From Oscillospiraceae bacterium (GTDB lineage: Bacteria; Bacillota; Clostridia; Oscillospirales; Ruminococcaceae): a stretch of 57,730 bases of DNA. The DNA lies in assembly GCA_017559185.1 (NCBI GenBank), contig JAFYSU010000030.1, positions 1 to 57,730 of the forward strand, given 5' to 3'. The notes beneath the pieces were generated by a model. It searched no databases and was not told the origin of the DNA. It saw only the letters and a list, made by a program, of their open reading frames with translations. The position numbers were made by a program, and so were the translations under genes. Of this stretch, positions 35,942 to 43,606 are shown one piece after another. Positions within the stretch are counted from its first letter, which is position 1. Each line of letters opens with the position of its first letter.

Positions 35942-35983
35942 AAAATTAGGCCCTTCATACTTTTACAGATTAAAACAAAACGC

Positions 35984-36014
35984 CCCCAAAAATGGTCTTA
36001 CTTGCCATTTGGGG
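35984..36014 (-). terminator. Leader hairpin of the dehydratase-activase operon
   Basis: CCCCAAATGG (36005-36014 on the - strand) pairs with CCATTTTTGGGG (35984-35995), two bases bulged. GCGTTTTGTTTT follows on the - strand and ATAGTTTTTT on the + strand. It lies between the promoter (36061-36089) and the start codon (35941), so it may act as an attenuator. Confidence 0.5.
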
Positions 36015-36060
36015 ATAGTTTTTTACCTATTTAATATTATAGGCTTCGTTTCAATTTTAT

Positions 36061-36089
36061 ACTATACCATTCAGGTGACATTCAGTCAA
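36061..36089 (-). promoter_or_regulatory. Sigma-A promoter of the dehydratase-activase operon
   Basis: On the - strand TTGACT (36084-36089), 17 bases, TATAGT (36061-36066). The leader is about 110 bases. Confidence 0.75.
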
Positions 36090-36185
36090 CGAAAAACCGG
36101 CGCACATTTACATAATTCAACAAAAATTAACAAAATGTCCTTTTTGGTCAGTTTTAATTTTTTCATATTTTTTCAAAAAAAGCTA

Positions 36186-36214
36186 TTGACAAACAGCTTA
36201 ACTTAGACTAAAAT
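36186..36214 (+). promoter_or_regulatory. Sigma-A promoter of rplJ-rplL
   Basis: TTGACA (36186-36191), 17 bases, TAAAAT (36209-36214). Near-consensus. Confidence 0.85.
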
Positions 36215-36221
36215 ATATGAA

Positions 36222-36361
36222 GCTGTCACGGAAGTACCAAAGACAGCAGGTGTCTTCGGACATAATGGGGAAACCCGCCTGCCGAGGGAATGAACCGTAG
36301 TTTCAATTTTATTAATTGTAATTACTGGGTTTTTCATCGGTTTGGTGAAAAACCCTTTTTT
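36222..36361 (+). ncRNA. Ribosomal protein L10 leader with attenuator
   Basis: The leader before rplJ contains the family-typical segment AAAGACAGCAGGTG near 36239, pairing with CCCGCCTGCCGAG near 36271. In this leader class L10(L12)4 binds a kink-turn structure mimicking its 23S rRNA site. A 10-bp terminator follows (GGGTTTTTCA 36327-36336 / TGAAAAACCC 36346-36355, then T6). Autoregulation by premature termination is the established mechanism for the family. The remaining leader up to 36444 holds only the ribosome site. Confidence 0.85.
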
Positions 36362-36444
36362 GTTTTTCCCTTTTGCTTTCTTGGACAGTACAAAGGGACT
36401 CAGACACTGTTTTGCAGTGTCAATTTCTCAGGAGGTGAATAGAC

Positions 36445-36966
36445 TTGGCTAGTGAAAAGATTTTGCTCGAGAAACAGGCATATGTTGCTCAGCTCAAAGA
36501 GAAAATCGGCGCTTCTGTTGCTGGTGTTCTCGTAGACTACAAGGGTATCAATGTTGCTGATGACACAAAGCTCCGTAAGGAACTTCGTGAAGCTGGCGTA
36601 GAGTACAAGGTTATCAAAAACACCATGCTCCGTCTGGCTCTGAACGGTACAGATTACGAAGGTCTGTCCGAACATCTGTCCAACACTACTGCTCTTGCTG
36701 TAAGTGCTGAGGATCCAATTGCTGCTGCAAAAATCCTGAACAAATACGCTGAAGCATCCAAAGGCAAATTCAGCCTGAAAGCTGGCTTCATGGAAGGTAA
36801 AGTTCTGGACGAAGCAGGCGTTAAACAGATTGCTACTCTGCCTGGCAGAGAAGAACTTCTGTGCATGCTGTGCAGTGCTCTTAACGGCAACATTCGCGGT
36901 CTTGCTGTTGCTCTTAACGCAATCGCTGAAAAAGGCGAAGGCGAAGGCGAAGCTGCTGCTGAATAA
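36445..36966 (+). CDS. rplJ: 50S ribosomal protein L10
   Basis: Base of the ribosomal stalk, binding L7/L12 dimers through its C-terminal helix. The 173 residues show KNTMLRLALNGT and the C-terminal helix REELLCMLCSALNGNIRGLAVALNAIAEK, followed by an acidic Ala/Gly/Glu tail. The start is TTG 36445, 6 bases after a strong AGGAGGTGA (36430-36438). rplK-rplA are not upstream and rpoB is not downstream, unlike the usual order. Confidence 0.98.
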   Translation: MASEKILLEKQAYVAQLKEKIGASVAGVLVDYKGINVADDTKLRKELREAGVEYKVIKNTMLRLALNGTDYEGLSEHLSNTTALAVSAEDPIAAAKILNKYAEASKGKFSLKAGFMEGKVLDEAGVKQIATLPGREELLCMLCSALNGNIRGLAVALNAIAEKGEGEGEAAAE

Positions 36967-37037
36967 TTCCGAATTAGCATCCCGTAAATCGGGATACCAA
37001 ACCACAAAAAATATGATATTTTAGGAGGTAAGCTACC

Positions 37038-37412
37038 ATGGCTTCTGAAAAAATTACTAAATTTGTAGAAGAAATCAAAACCCTCACCGTTCTGGAACTC
37101 TCCGAACTGGTTAAAGCTATCGAAGAAGAATTCGGTGTATCCGCTGCTGCTCCTGTTATGATGGCAGGTCCAGTTGCAGGTGCTGCTGCTGCTGAAGAAA
37201 AAACTGAATTTGATGTTGTTCTGACTTCCGCTGGCGCAAGCAAAATGGGCGTAATTAAACTCGTTAAAGACCTCTGCGGCCTCGGTCTGAAAGAAGCTAA
37301 AGAAGTTGTTGACAACGCTCCAAAAACCCTCAAAGAAGGCATCAGCAAAGCTGAAGCTGACGAACTCAAAGCTAAGCTCGAAGAAGCTGGCGCTTCTGTT
37401 GAAGTTAAATAA
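37038..37412 (+). CDS. rplL: 50S ribosomal protein L7/L12
   Basis: Stalk protein that recruits translation factors. The 124 residues have the N-terminal dimerisation helix region, an Ala-rich hinge ([10 protein letters not shown]) and the conserved C-terminal domain ([14 protein letters not shown]-like [28 protein letters not shown]). AGGAGG lies before the ATG; a single transcript with rplJ ends at the terminator at 37443. Confidence 0.98.
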   Translation: MASEKITKFVEEIKTLTVLELSELVKAIEEEFGVSAAAPVMMAGPVAGAAAAEEKTEFDVVLTSAGASKMGVIKLVKDLCGLGLKEAKEVVDNAPKTLKEGISKAEADELKAKLEEAGASVEVK

Positions 37413-37442
37413 TTTCAGCATAATTTTATCTACTGAGAAAAA

Positions 37443-37473
37443 AGCCGTTCCGTTTCGGGGCGGCTCTTTTTTT
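37443..37473 (+). terminator. rplJ-rplL terminator
   Basis: The 9-bp stem AGCCGTTCC / GGGGCGGCT (two G-U pairs) has a 5-base loop and a T7 tail. Confidence 0.8.
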
Positions 37474-37568
37474 GTTTATACAGGCTTTTTCGGTATACTG
37501 TGCCATTTTGTTCTTATCTTATTTACAAATAATTGACAAAAAATTATCTTTCTCCCCACAGTCCTGCA

Positions 37569-37597
37569 TTGACATTGTTAATAAAAGATGTTAATAT
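37569..37597 (+). promoter_or_regulatory. Sigma-A promoter of hpf
   Basis: TTGACA (37569-37574), 17 bases, TAATAT (37592-37597). In the leader TTGCTGA (37633-37639) pairs perfectly with TCAGCAA (37660-37666), giving a stem-loop 15 bases upstream of the ribosome site. Confidence 0.7.
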
Positions 37598-37695
37598 AAA
37601 GTCACAAAATATATTGACTTTGTTCAATAAGCTTGCTGATTTGTGAGAACACTCTTTTTTCAGCAACAAACGCTAACAGCAAAGGGGTTGTATCT

Positions 37696-38214
37696 ATGAA
37701 CATTACCATCTCCGCAAGAAAAACTACTGCGAAAGAAAGCTTCAAAAATCGTGCAGAACAAAAACTTGCCAAACTTGACCGTTTCTTTGACGATGAAGCT
37801 ACTGCCGTAATCACAGTAACCAACGAAGGAGAGCGCGAAACCGTAGAGGTCGCAATCCAATCCAGAGGTTACAGCTATCGTGCGGAAAAAACAACCTCCG
37901 ACCGTCTCACCGCTTTGGACGCTGTTGTTGACTCCCTGTTTAAACAGATTGTTAAAAACAAAGAAAAACTTAAACAGCGCCTGCGCTCCAATGCATTTGA
38001 AGCTCCGGATGCTATGATGGACTACGAGCCGGAAGACTACAAGGTTGCAAAAGTAAAACGCTTCACACTTAAACCAATGACTGTTGACGAAGCTATCCTG
38101 CAAATGAACATGATAGGACATGAGTTCTATGTTTTCCGCAACAGCGAACAGGATGCTATAAATGTTGTTTACAAACGCCGCGACGGTCAGTACGGTGTAA
38201 TTGAACCTGAATAA
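37696..38214 (+). CDS. hpf: Long-form ribosome hibernation promoting factor
   Basis: The long HPF (RaiA/YvyD family) binds 30S and dimerises 70S into inactive 100S ribosomes. About 172 residues: N-terminal HPF fold (MNITISARKTTAKESFKNRA) and the C-terminal dimerisation domain (KPMTVDEAILQMNMIGHEFYVF). Start ATG 37696 with AAAGGGG upstream; the frame is open further up but inside the leader. Single gene with its own promoter and GAAA-loop terminator. Confidence 0.96.
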   Translation: MNITISARKTTAKESFKNRAEQKLAKLDRFFDDEATAVITVTNEGERETVEVAIQSRGYSYRAEKTTSDRLTALDAVVDSLFKQIVKNKEKLKQRLRSNAFEAPDAMMDYEPEDYKVAKVKRFTLKPMTVDEAILQMNMIGHEFYVFRNSEQDAINVVYKRRDGQYGVIEPE

Positions 38215-38226
38215 AGTATAATTTTA

Positions 38227-38255
38227 AGCGGCAGACGAAAGTCTGCCGCTTTTTG
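38227..38255 (+). terminator. hpf terminator
   Basis: The perfect 10-bp stem AGCGGCAGAC / GTCTGCCGCT has a GAAA tetraloop and a T5 tail. Confidence 0.9.
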
Positions 38256-38367
38256 CATTTTGTTAAAACCGACTGTTTTCAACCTTGTCAAAGCCATGTA
38301 TTTGGTCAGCTCAAACTATTAGCACAAGCCGCTTTCATTTGTTTTTTTCCTGTCAAGACAATCTCTA

Positions 38368-38396
38368 TTGATTAGCTAATTTTCCTGTGATATGAT
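38368..38396 (+). promoter_or_regulatory. Sigma-A promoter of the unknown gene at 38452
   Basis: TTGATT (38368-38373), 17 bases, TATGAT (38391-38396). In the short leader GGCGGT-ACTTG-ACCGCC (about 38415-38431) forms a compact hairpin just before the ribosome site AGAGAGGGA. Confidence 0.65.
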
Positions 38397-38451
38397 TAAA
38401 TCACTAAGGGGTTAGGCGGTACTTGACCGCCTTGGAAAGAGAGGGACAAAC

Positions 38452-38928
38452 ATGTCTTGGATGGACATCAAACAATCTGCGCTGATGTATTATCGCGAAT
38501 ATTACTCGCGCAAAGAAAAGCTGACCGATGAACATCAGGAAGCTTTGGAAACTATCGACCACACTATCCTTGCCAATGCAGGAAAAGAAGTTCTTGCCGA
38601 ATACAAACGACTTTTCCAGCGTGAAAAAGAGCTTGAAGAGCTCGCAAGAACATACGGCACTGTACGCTACAAAGACGAAATCATTCCACTGTGTGCAAAA
38701 CCCAGAATGAGAATGAATGCCGTTACCGGAAAACCTGAATTTTTCTCCACCGCAATTGATATTGCCGACAAAGAATACACCGTACATTGGGATTGCACCA
38801 AAGATTTTTCTCCGGAAACATCCGAAGGCAGCTTCCAGCAAGGTTTAGACCCAGACTCGGTAGTGGTTACCCCCTACAAAACAAGGGGTATGAAAGAAGA
38901 TGAATTAAGTTCCCTTATGGGCTATTAA
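38452..38928 (+). CDS. Protein of unknown function, 158 residues
   Basis: I do not recognise this family. The protein is soluble and has a helical, charged N-terminal half (RKEKLTDEHQEALETID and YKRLFQREKELEELARTYGT) and a beta-rich C-terminal half (PRMRMNAVTGKPEFFSTAIDIADKEYTVHWDC). There is no signal peptide, membrane helix or metal motif. It has a good promoter, a leader hairpin, a GAGAGGGA ribosome site and a strong terminator, so it is an independent, expressed unit. Codon use looks like its neighbours. Confidence 0.85.
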   Translation: MSWMDIKQSALMYYREYYSRKEKLTDEHQEALETIDHTILANAGKEVLAEYKRLFQREKELEELARTYGTVRYKDEIIPLCAKPRMRMNAVTGKPEFFSTAIDIADKEYTVHWDCTKDFSPETSEGSFQQGLDPDSVVVTPYKTRGMKEDELSSLMGY

Positions 38929-38936
38929 GCTTCGTT

Positions 38937-38982
38937 TGTAGAATGGATTTTTGTTTGACGAAAATCCATTCTACATTTTTTT
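38937..38982 (+). terminator. Terminator of the unknown gene
   Basis: A perfect 15-bp stem (38937-38951 / 38961-38975) has a 9-base loop and a T7 tail. Confidence 0.9.
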
Positions 38983-39064
38983 GAAGCATTTTACAGCATT
39001 GTGACGAAATTTGCAAAAAAATGCTTTTTCAGCTGTTAAGCTATGGAATTTGTTGTTTTGTCTA

Positions 39065-39073
39065 TGTTATAAT
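39065..39073 (+). promoter_or_regulatory. Extended -10 promoter of the sortase gene
   Basis: TGTTATAAT is an extended -10; no good -35 is visible. In the leader GTCAAATA (near 39098) can pair with TATTTTGAC (near 39114) with one bulge. Confidence 0.45.
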
Positions 39074-39154
39074 TTTATGTGCAAACTGATTGATATGTGT
39101 CAAATATCTTGTAGGTATTTTGACGCAAATTGTATAATTTGAGGAGGAGTTCCA

Positions 39155-39982
39155 ATGGTTAAATTTTTCCGCAGCAAACTTGCTCTGGCTGCTTTGTGTG
39201 TATCCATGATGGCTGCAATGTCTGTAACTGCTATGGCAGAAGACGCTGCACCTGCACAGCAGACTGTTACCGCTGAAGCTGCTAAACCAAAATTCTTTAT
39301 CGCTGCTACTTCCGGTCGTGAAAACATTGCAGAATGGCAGGCTAAAAACAGTGATGTTAAAGCTTGGATAAAAGTACCCGGCACAAACATTGACTACGCT
39401 GTTGTTCAGGGTCGCGACAACCTTGAATATCTTGAGCTTGGCTACAACAAACAGTACAGCTACAACGGCGTTATTTGGGCTGACAGCGGTTCCAAATTCG
39501 GTTCCCGCGACAACCTGACCAAAAACAATGTTGTTTACGGTCACAACTGGACTAACTACGCACAGCCACTGCGCATTACAAACGCTAACGATGTAATGTT
39601 TGCTCAGCTGCCATCCTACCATTATCTTGAATTTGCTCAGCAGCATCCTTACATCTACTACTCCACTGCTGAAGAAGAAATGATTTGGCAGGTATTTGCA
39701 GTATTCTATGTAGAAGAAAGCTTTGACTACATTTCTTCCAACCCAAGCGATGCTAAATTCGCTAACATCATCAGCGAAGCTAAAGCACGCAGCCTGCATG
39801 ACTTTGCAGTTCCTGTTACAACAAACGATAAAATCCTTACCATGTCCACCTGCACACGCGTGTACGGCAGACGCTCCGACCAGCGTTTCGTTGTAATGGC
39901 TAAACTTATGCCAAAAGGTGCTAAACTTACATCTGTTGGTGTAACAGCAAACCCTGACTTCAAAGCACCAATTCTTCCATAA
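39155..39982 (+). CDS. Class B-type sortase
   Basis: Transpeptidase that links surface proteins to the wall or to each other. The 275 residues hold the catalytic His130 (VVYGHNW), Cys233 (LTMSTCTRVYG, the TLSTC motif) and Arg244 (SDQRFVV). The N-terminus (1-28) is a classic signal peptide ending AMA before EDAAPAQQ, which looks cleavable; most sortases keep an uncleaved anchor. GAGGAGG lies before the ATG. No protein with an LPxTG-like sorting motif is in the window, and the surface protein at 2-3751 lacks one. Confidence 0.9.
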   Translation: MVKFFRSKLALAALCVSMMAAMSVTAMAEDAAPAQQTVTAEAAKPKFFIAATSGRENIAEWQAKNSDVKAWIKVPGTNIDYAVVQGRDNLEYLELGYNKQYSYNGVIWADSGSKFGSRDNLTKNNVVYGHNWTNYAQPLRITNANDVMFAQLPSYHYLEFAQQHPYIYYSTAEEEMIWQVFAVFYVEESFDYISSNPSDAKFANIISEAKARSLHDFAVPVTTNDKILTMSTCTRVYGRRSDQRFVVMAKLMPKGAKLTSVGVTANPDFKAPILP

Positions 39983-39995
39983 TTAAAAAAATATT

Positions 39996-40026
39996 AAGGG
40001 AAAAGGCAGTCGCCTTTTCCCTTTTG
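39996..40026 (+). terminator. Sortase gene terminator
   Basis: The 12-bp stem AAGGGAAAAGGC / GCCTTTTCCCTT has a 4-base loop and a TTTGTTG tail. Confidence 0.85.
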
Positions 40027-40043
40027 TTGTTTGTAAAAAATTA

Positions 40044-40063
40044 GGACTTCCTTACGGAAGCCC
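40044..40063 (-). terminator. Terminator of the dehydrogenase gene
   Basis: On the - strand GGGCTTCC-GTAA-GGAAGTCC (one G-U pair) is followed by TAATTTTTT. Confidence 0.65.
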
Positions 40064-40075
40064 CATTTTTACCGA

Positions 40076-41032
40076 TTAAAGATGTTTATCTGCAATTTCT
40101 ATAAAACCTTTCATCGCTTCACAAGAAGCTGCAAATGCTGCCATTTCATCTTCGGTCATTTCAATTTCGACTATCTCCTCAACACCGTTTCTGCCTATTA
40201 CAGCAGGAACGCCCGCATACAAGCCCTCCTGACCATATTCACCGTTAAGGTAAGCCGACACCACCATAACACGCTTTTCATCGTGGAATATGGCTTTTAC
40301 AAGGTCACACAAAGCCATACCAATACCAAACTCTGTACAGCCCTTCCCCTTTATAATATCCTGTCCTGCTGTTTTTACTCCGTCTGCAATCACCTGCAAA
40401 TCAAGTCTGCCGTAAGTATCGGGATAGCGCTTCATTAAATCAAGCAGTTTTTTGCCTCCAATGGTAATGTTGGAGTAAGGTATCATCTGACTTTCGCCAT
40501 GCTCACCCATTACATAAGCATGTATCGAGTTTCTGTCTACACCGGTTGCGTTGGAAAGAAATCTTTGCAGTCGTCCGCTGTCCAGTGATGTACCTGTGCC
40601 AAGCACACGGCTTTTGGGGTATCCTGTCTTTTTTGCAATATAATCGGTCATTATGTCTGCCGGGTTGGAAATGTTTATCAAAAATCCCTGAAAACCGGAT
40701 TCAACTATCGGGTCAACAATTGAATTCATCACCCTAATGCAGCCTTCCATCATATCTGTGCGTGTTTCACCCGGCCGTCTTGCACGACCTGCCGATATAA
40801 CAACAACATCGGCATCCTTACATTCATCATATTCACCGTCGCGAACGCTTACCCTTTGATTAAGGAAAGACAACGAATCATCAAGGTCCATTGCCTGCGA
40901 ATGAGCCTTTGGCTTATCCACATCAATAAAAACTATCTCATCCGCCTGACCGTGAAACGCAAGGCTTAGCCCGCAATGTACACCAACATTACCTGCTCCT
41001 ATTATTACAACTTTTCTGGGTTTAATTGCCAT
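40076..41032 (-). CDS. L-lactate/malate dehydrogenase family protein
   Basis: An NAD-dependent 2-hydroxyacid dehydrogenase of 318 residues. The Rossmann GAGNVGVHC (13-20) is present, with catalytic His178 (GEHGES), Asp151 and substrate-binding Arg91 and Arg154. At the position that separates lactate (Gln, as in ARQKPGETR) from malate (Arg) enzymes the sequence is RARRPGETR, with Arg85. That residue favours a dicarboxylate such as oxaloacetate, while the rest of the loop (PGETR) is LDH-like. A database would probably call it lactate dehydrogenase; I consider the substrate open. Single gene with its own promoter, leader hairpin and terminator. Confidence 0.9.
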   Translation of the reverse strand: MAIKPRKVVIIGAGNVGVHCGLSLAFHGQADEIVFIDVDKPKAHSQAMDLDDSLSFLNQRVSVRDGEYDECKDADVVVISAGRARRPGETRTDMMEGCIRVMNSIVDPIVESGFQGFLINISNPADIMTDYIAKKTGYPKSRVLGTGTSLDSGRLQRFLSNATGVDRNSIHAYVMGEHGESQMIPYSNITIGGKKLLDLMKRYPDTYGRLDLQVIADGVKTAGQDIIKGKGCTEFGIGMALCDLVKAIFHDEKRVMVVSAYLNGEYGQEGLYAGVPAVIGRNGVEEIVEIEMTEDEMAAFAASCEAMKGFIEIADKHL

Positions 41033-41124
41033 TAAAATTGCCCCCTGTATTTTTAAAAATTCAGCTTAATTTATCTGATAAAAATGCGCTCTGCAAAACA
41101 AAAGCTTTTGCAGAACTTGTGCTA

Positions 41125-41154
41125 ATTTTATCATGCCTATTGTTTAAGTGTCAA
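41125..41154 (-). promoter_or_regulatory. Sigma-A promoter of the dehydrogenase gene, with leader hairpin
   Basis: On the - strand TTGACA (41149-41154), 18 bases, TAAAAT (41125-41130). Just downstream TCTGCAAAA (41090-41098 on +) and TTTTGCAGA (41106-41114) form a perfect 9-bp dyad near the transcript start; it does not match the Rex consensus. Confidence 0.75.
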
Positions 41155-41232
41155 AGACTACAATACCCCTGCTTTTATTTTCTACCATTTACTCAAAACT
41201 TATATTCGCAAATGTTCAGCTTTACCAAAACC

Positions 41233-41261
41233 AAAAGGGACGGCATAAAACCGTCCCTTTT
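41233..41261 (-). terminator. rluB terminator
   Basis: A perfect 11-bp stem AAAAGGGACGG / CCGTCCCTTTT has a 7-base loop just past the rluB stop codon. Confidence 0.75.
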
Positions 41262-41271
41262 TTATTAAAAA

Positions 41272-42216
41272 TTATCTTTTGCCGAAAGATTTGTTAAAGC
41301 TTTTTTCAATTTGTGCAAAGGAACCTCTTGGAGCATTCTTTTTGCCGCTGCGGTTTTTAGGCTGAAAATCGCCTTTTTTGCCTTCCTGCTGTGAACCGCC
41401 GTTTTTCTTTTGAACGGGACGACCAAAGTTTTTAGCCATTGTACGGTTCTGACGAATTTTTTCCTGTCTGATAGCTTCGCCTTCAGGAGTGTTTCCGCGC
41501 AGAGCATTGCGTATAGCCGCAATTTCACCTGTTGTAAGCTCGCGCCATTCACCCGGCTGCAGCATACCCAGTTTTACAGGGCCAATGGAAACTCGTTTAA
41601 GACGAGCAACCTCGAGTCCAACTGCTTCACACATTTTGCGTATCTGGCGGTTGCGTCCTTCGTAAATGGTCATCTGAAGAACTACTCTGCCGTTTTCTTT
41701 TTCCAGCACCTTTACCTGCGCAGGCGCAGTCATTCTTCCGTCAATTTCAACACCGGAAGCAAGCTGTACCATCTGGTCATCCTTAATGTCAGGACGAACA
41801 GTTACACGGTAGGTTTTGGAAATGTGGTGGCTTGGGTGCATAATCATGTTGGCAAATTCGCCGTCATTTGTAAACAGCAGCGCACCTTCACTGTTTTTGT
41901 CCAGTCTGCCAATTGGGTAAACCTTTACAGGAGTTTCAGCCATCAAATCGGCAACGCAGCGTCTGCCCATTTCGTCGCTTTGAGTAGTGATGTAACCCCT
42001 TGGCTTGTTGAGCATAAAGTAGTATTTCTGGACATTTTTTCTTACTGCCAAATTTTCCCCGTCAATCGAAATAATATCTTTTACAGGGTCTACCTTATCG
42101 CCCAATTTCACAGGACGGCCGTTTACTTTTATTCTGCCTTCCTCAATCATCTGTTCTGCTTTACGGCGAGAAGCAATACCATTGTCCGAAAGCACTTTCT
42201 GAATTCTGATTTCCAT
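41272..42216 (-). CDS. rluB: Pseudouridine synthase, RluB/RsuA family
   Basis: Converts a specific uridine of rRNA to pseudouridine (U2605 of 23S for RluB). The 314 residues comprise an N-terminal S4 domain (RIQKVLSDNGIASRRKAEQMI), the catalytic Asp in GRLDKNSEGALLFTNDG, and RNRQIRKMCEAVG. An unusually basic, Gly/Asn/Lys-rich tail of about 60 residues follows. Start ATG 42216 with AAGGAG upstream. 16S-specific RsuA-type activity is the alternative. Confidence 0.9.
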   Translation of the reverse strand: MEIRIQKVLSDNGIASRRKAEQMIEEGRIKVNGRPVKLGDKVDPVKDIISIDGENLAVRKNVQKYYFMLNKPRGYITTQSDEMGRRCVADLMAETPVKVYPIGRLDKNSEGALLFTNDGEFANMIMHPSHHISKTYRVTVRPDIKDDQMVQLASGVEIDGRMTAPAQVKVLEKENGRVVLQMTIYEGRNRQIRKMCEAVGLEVARLKRVSIGPVKLGMLQPGEWRELTTGEIAAIRNALRGNTPEGEAIRQEKIRQNRTMAKNFGRPVQKKNGGSQQEGKKGDFQPKNRSGKKNAPRGSFAQIEKSFNKSFGKR

Positions 42217-42327
42217 ATTTTTTCTCCTTGTCTGTCTCACGACGGTCAGGCCTTTTTTCAAAGGCACGGCATACGAGGTATTAGTCCATTGGACGAACCT
42301 CTTTTTTTGAACGACTAACAGTTTACC

Positions 42328-43491
42328 CTAAAATAAAGCCTTTGTAAAGGCTTTTATCCTTTGTAAAATATTATTTTTTGCTTTTGGCGGCATAATGGAA
42401 ACCGCATCCTCCGCTGCTGCTATTGGCGTACTGAAAATTTCCTTACCGTCCATGAATAATTTGTATTCTCCAAGATATTCTCCCCGGCTTACAGGTGCAA
42501 ATTCAAGGCGTGAAAGCTCGAGCCTTTGCTGTATGCGTTCGGCTTCCCCTGCCTTTAGGGGGATAACAGGCTTTTCCATACATTCTGCCCTAACCTTTAA
42601 AACATTTCCGCCTATAACCGAAACCTGCATTTCATCATCATGCGGTGTAAAATCCTTTGCCGAAAGCTGTGCAAAATACCTGTCGTACAAATTGGAATGT
42701 ATATTCCAATCATCTGCACAGTTCAGTGTTACACATATCAGCGTAACATTGTTCCTTTCGGCAGCCGAAACCAAGCAGCGGTATGCAGCATCGGTAAAGC
42801 CTGTTTTCACCCCAACACACCCGTCATATCGTTCAAGCAGCTTGTTTGTATTGCTAAGCCAACGCTTATATGGCGGATTACCAAATTCAAGCCGTGCATC
42901 ACTCATGCTTGCTATTCGTGTAAATTCGGGATTCTGCATTGCATAGGCAGTCAACACCGCCATGTCGTAGGCTGTGGAATAATGGTTGTCATCGTCAAGA
43001 CCCGACACCGTTACAAAGTGTGTATTTTCAAGGCCAATCTCCTGCGCACGCAAATTCATTTGCTGCACAAAGTCAGGTATACTGCCCGCTATTCGCACCG
43101 CTGCGGCATTTGCAGCATCGTTTCCGCTTGGCAGCAGCATGCCATACACCAACGCTCGCAAAGTTACGCTGTCGCCCTCCTGCAGCCCCATGGACGAGCC
43201 TTCGACATGTATTGCACCACTGTCCACAGTAAACCATTCGTCCAGCTTTGGCTGCTCAAGAGTTAGCATAGCTGTCATTATCTTTGTTGTGCTTGCCATT
43301 GGCAGCCTGTCGTGAGCTGAACAGGCATACAATATTCTGCCTGTGTTCTTTTCTATAACAACACAGCCTTTAGCCTTTACGGGGTCAATGTCAGGCTGAG
43401 GCCATGCCGCTGCCTGCACTGTCATTGCTGCAGCAGCAGTTAACACCGCAATTAGGTGTAAAATCTTAAAACAAAATCGTTTGCCAAGCAT
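42328..43491 (-). CDS. D-alanyl-D-alanine carboxypeptidase (DacF/PBP5 family)
   Basis: A class C low-molecular-weight penicillin-binding protein. The signal peptide (about 1-28, ending VQAAA) is followed by the motifs SxxK (Ser67, MASTTK), SGN (122-124) and KTG (VGVKTGFTD). The C-terminal beta domain and an amphipathic tail (NNILQRIKAFTKALF) fit membrane attachment. About 387 residues from ATG 43491, which follows GGGAGG; the frame opens 8 codons earlier. The position after ytfJ matches the dacF/dacB place in spore formers, so a role in spore cortex trimming is possible. Confidence 0.92.
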   Translation of the reverse strand: MLGKRFCFKILHLIAVLTAAAAMTVQAAAWPQPDIDPVKAKGCVVIEKNTGRILYACSAHDRLPMASTTKIMTAMLTLEQPKLDEWFTVDSGAIHVEGSSMGLQEGDSVTLRALVYGMLLPSGNDAANAAAVRIAGSIPDFVQQMNLRAQEIGLENTHFVTVSGLDDDNHYSTAYDMAVLTAYAMQNPEFTRIASMSDARLEFGNPPYKRWLSNTNKLLERYDGCVGVKTGFTDAAYRCLVSAAERNNVTLICVTLNCADDWNIHSNLYDRYFAQLSAKDFTPHDDEMQVSVIGGNVLKVRAECMEKPVIPLKAGEAERIQQRLELSRLEFAPVSRGEYLGEYKLFMDGKEIFSTPIAAAEDAVSIMPPKAKNNILQRIKAFTKALF

Positions 43492-43564
43492 AGCCGCTAC
43501 TACCTCCCATATCATTTAACAAGCTGTAATCAGCTTATGCCTCATACCAACGGTTTTATGTATC

Positions 43565-43597
43565 AAAAAAGCAGCATCTTTCACGATGCTGCTTTTT
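43565..43597 (-). terminator. ytfJ terminator
   Basis: GCAGCATC-TTTCAC-GATGCTGC (43571-43592), flanked by A6 and T5, lies just after the ytfJ stop on the - strand. Confidence 0.85.
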
Positions 43598-43606
43598 CAT
43601 AAATTA

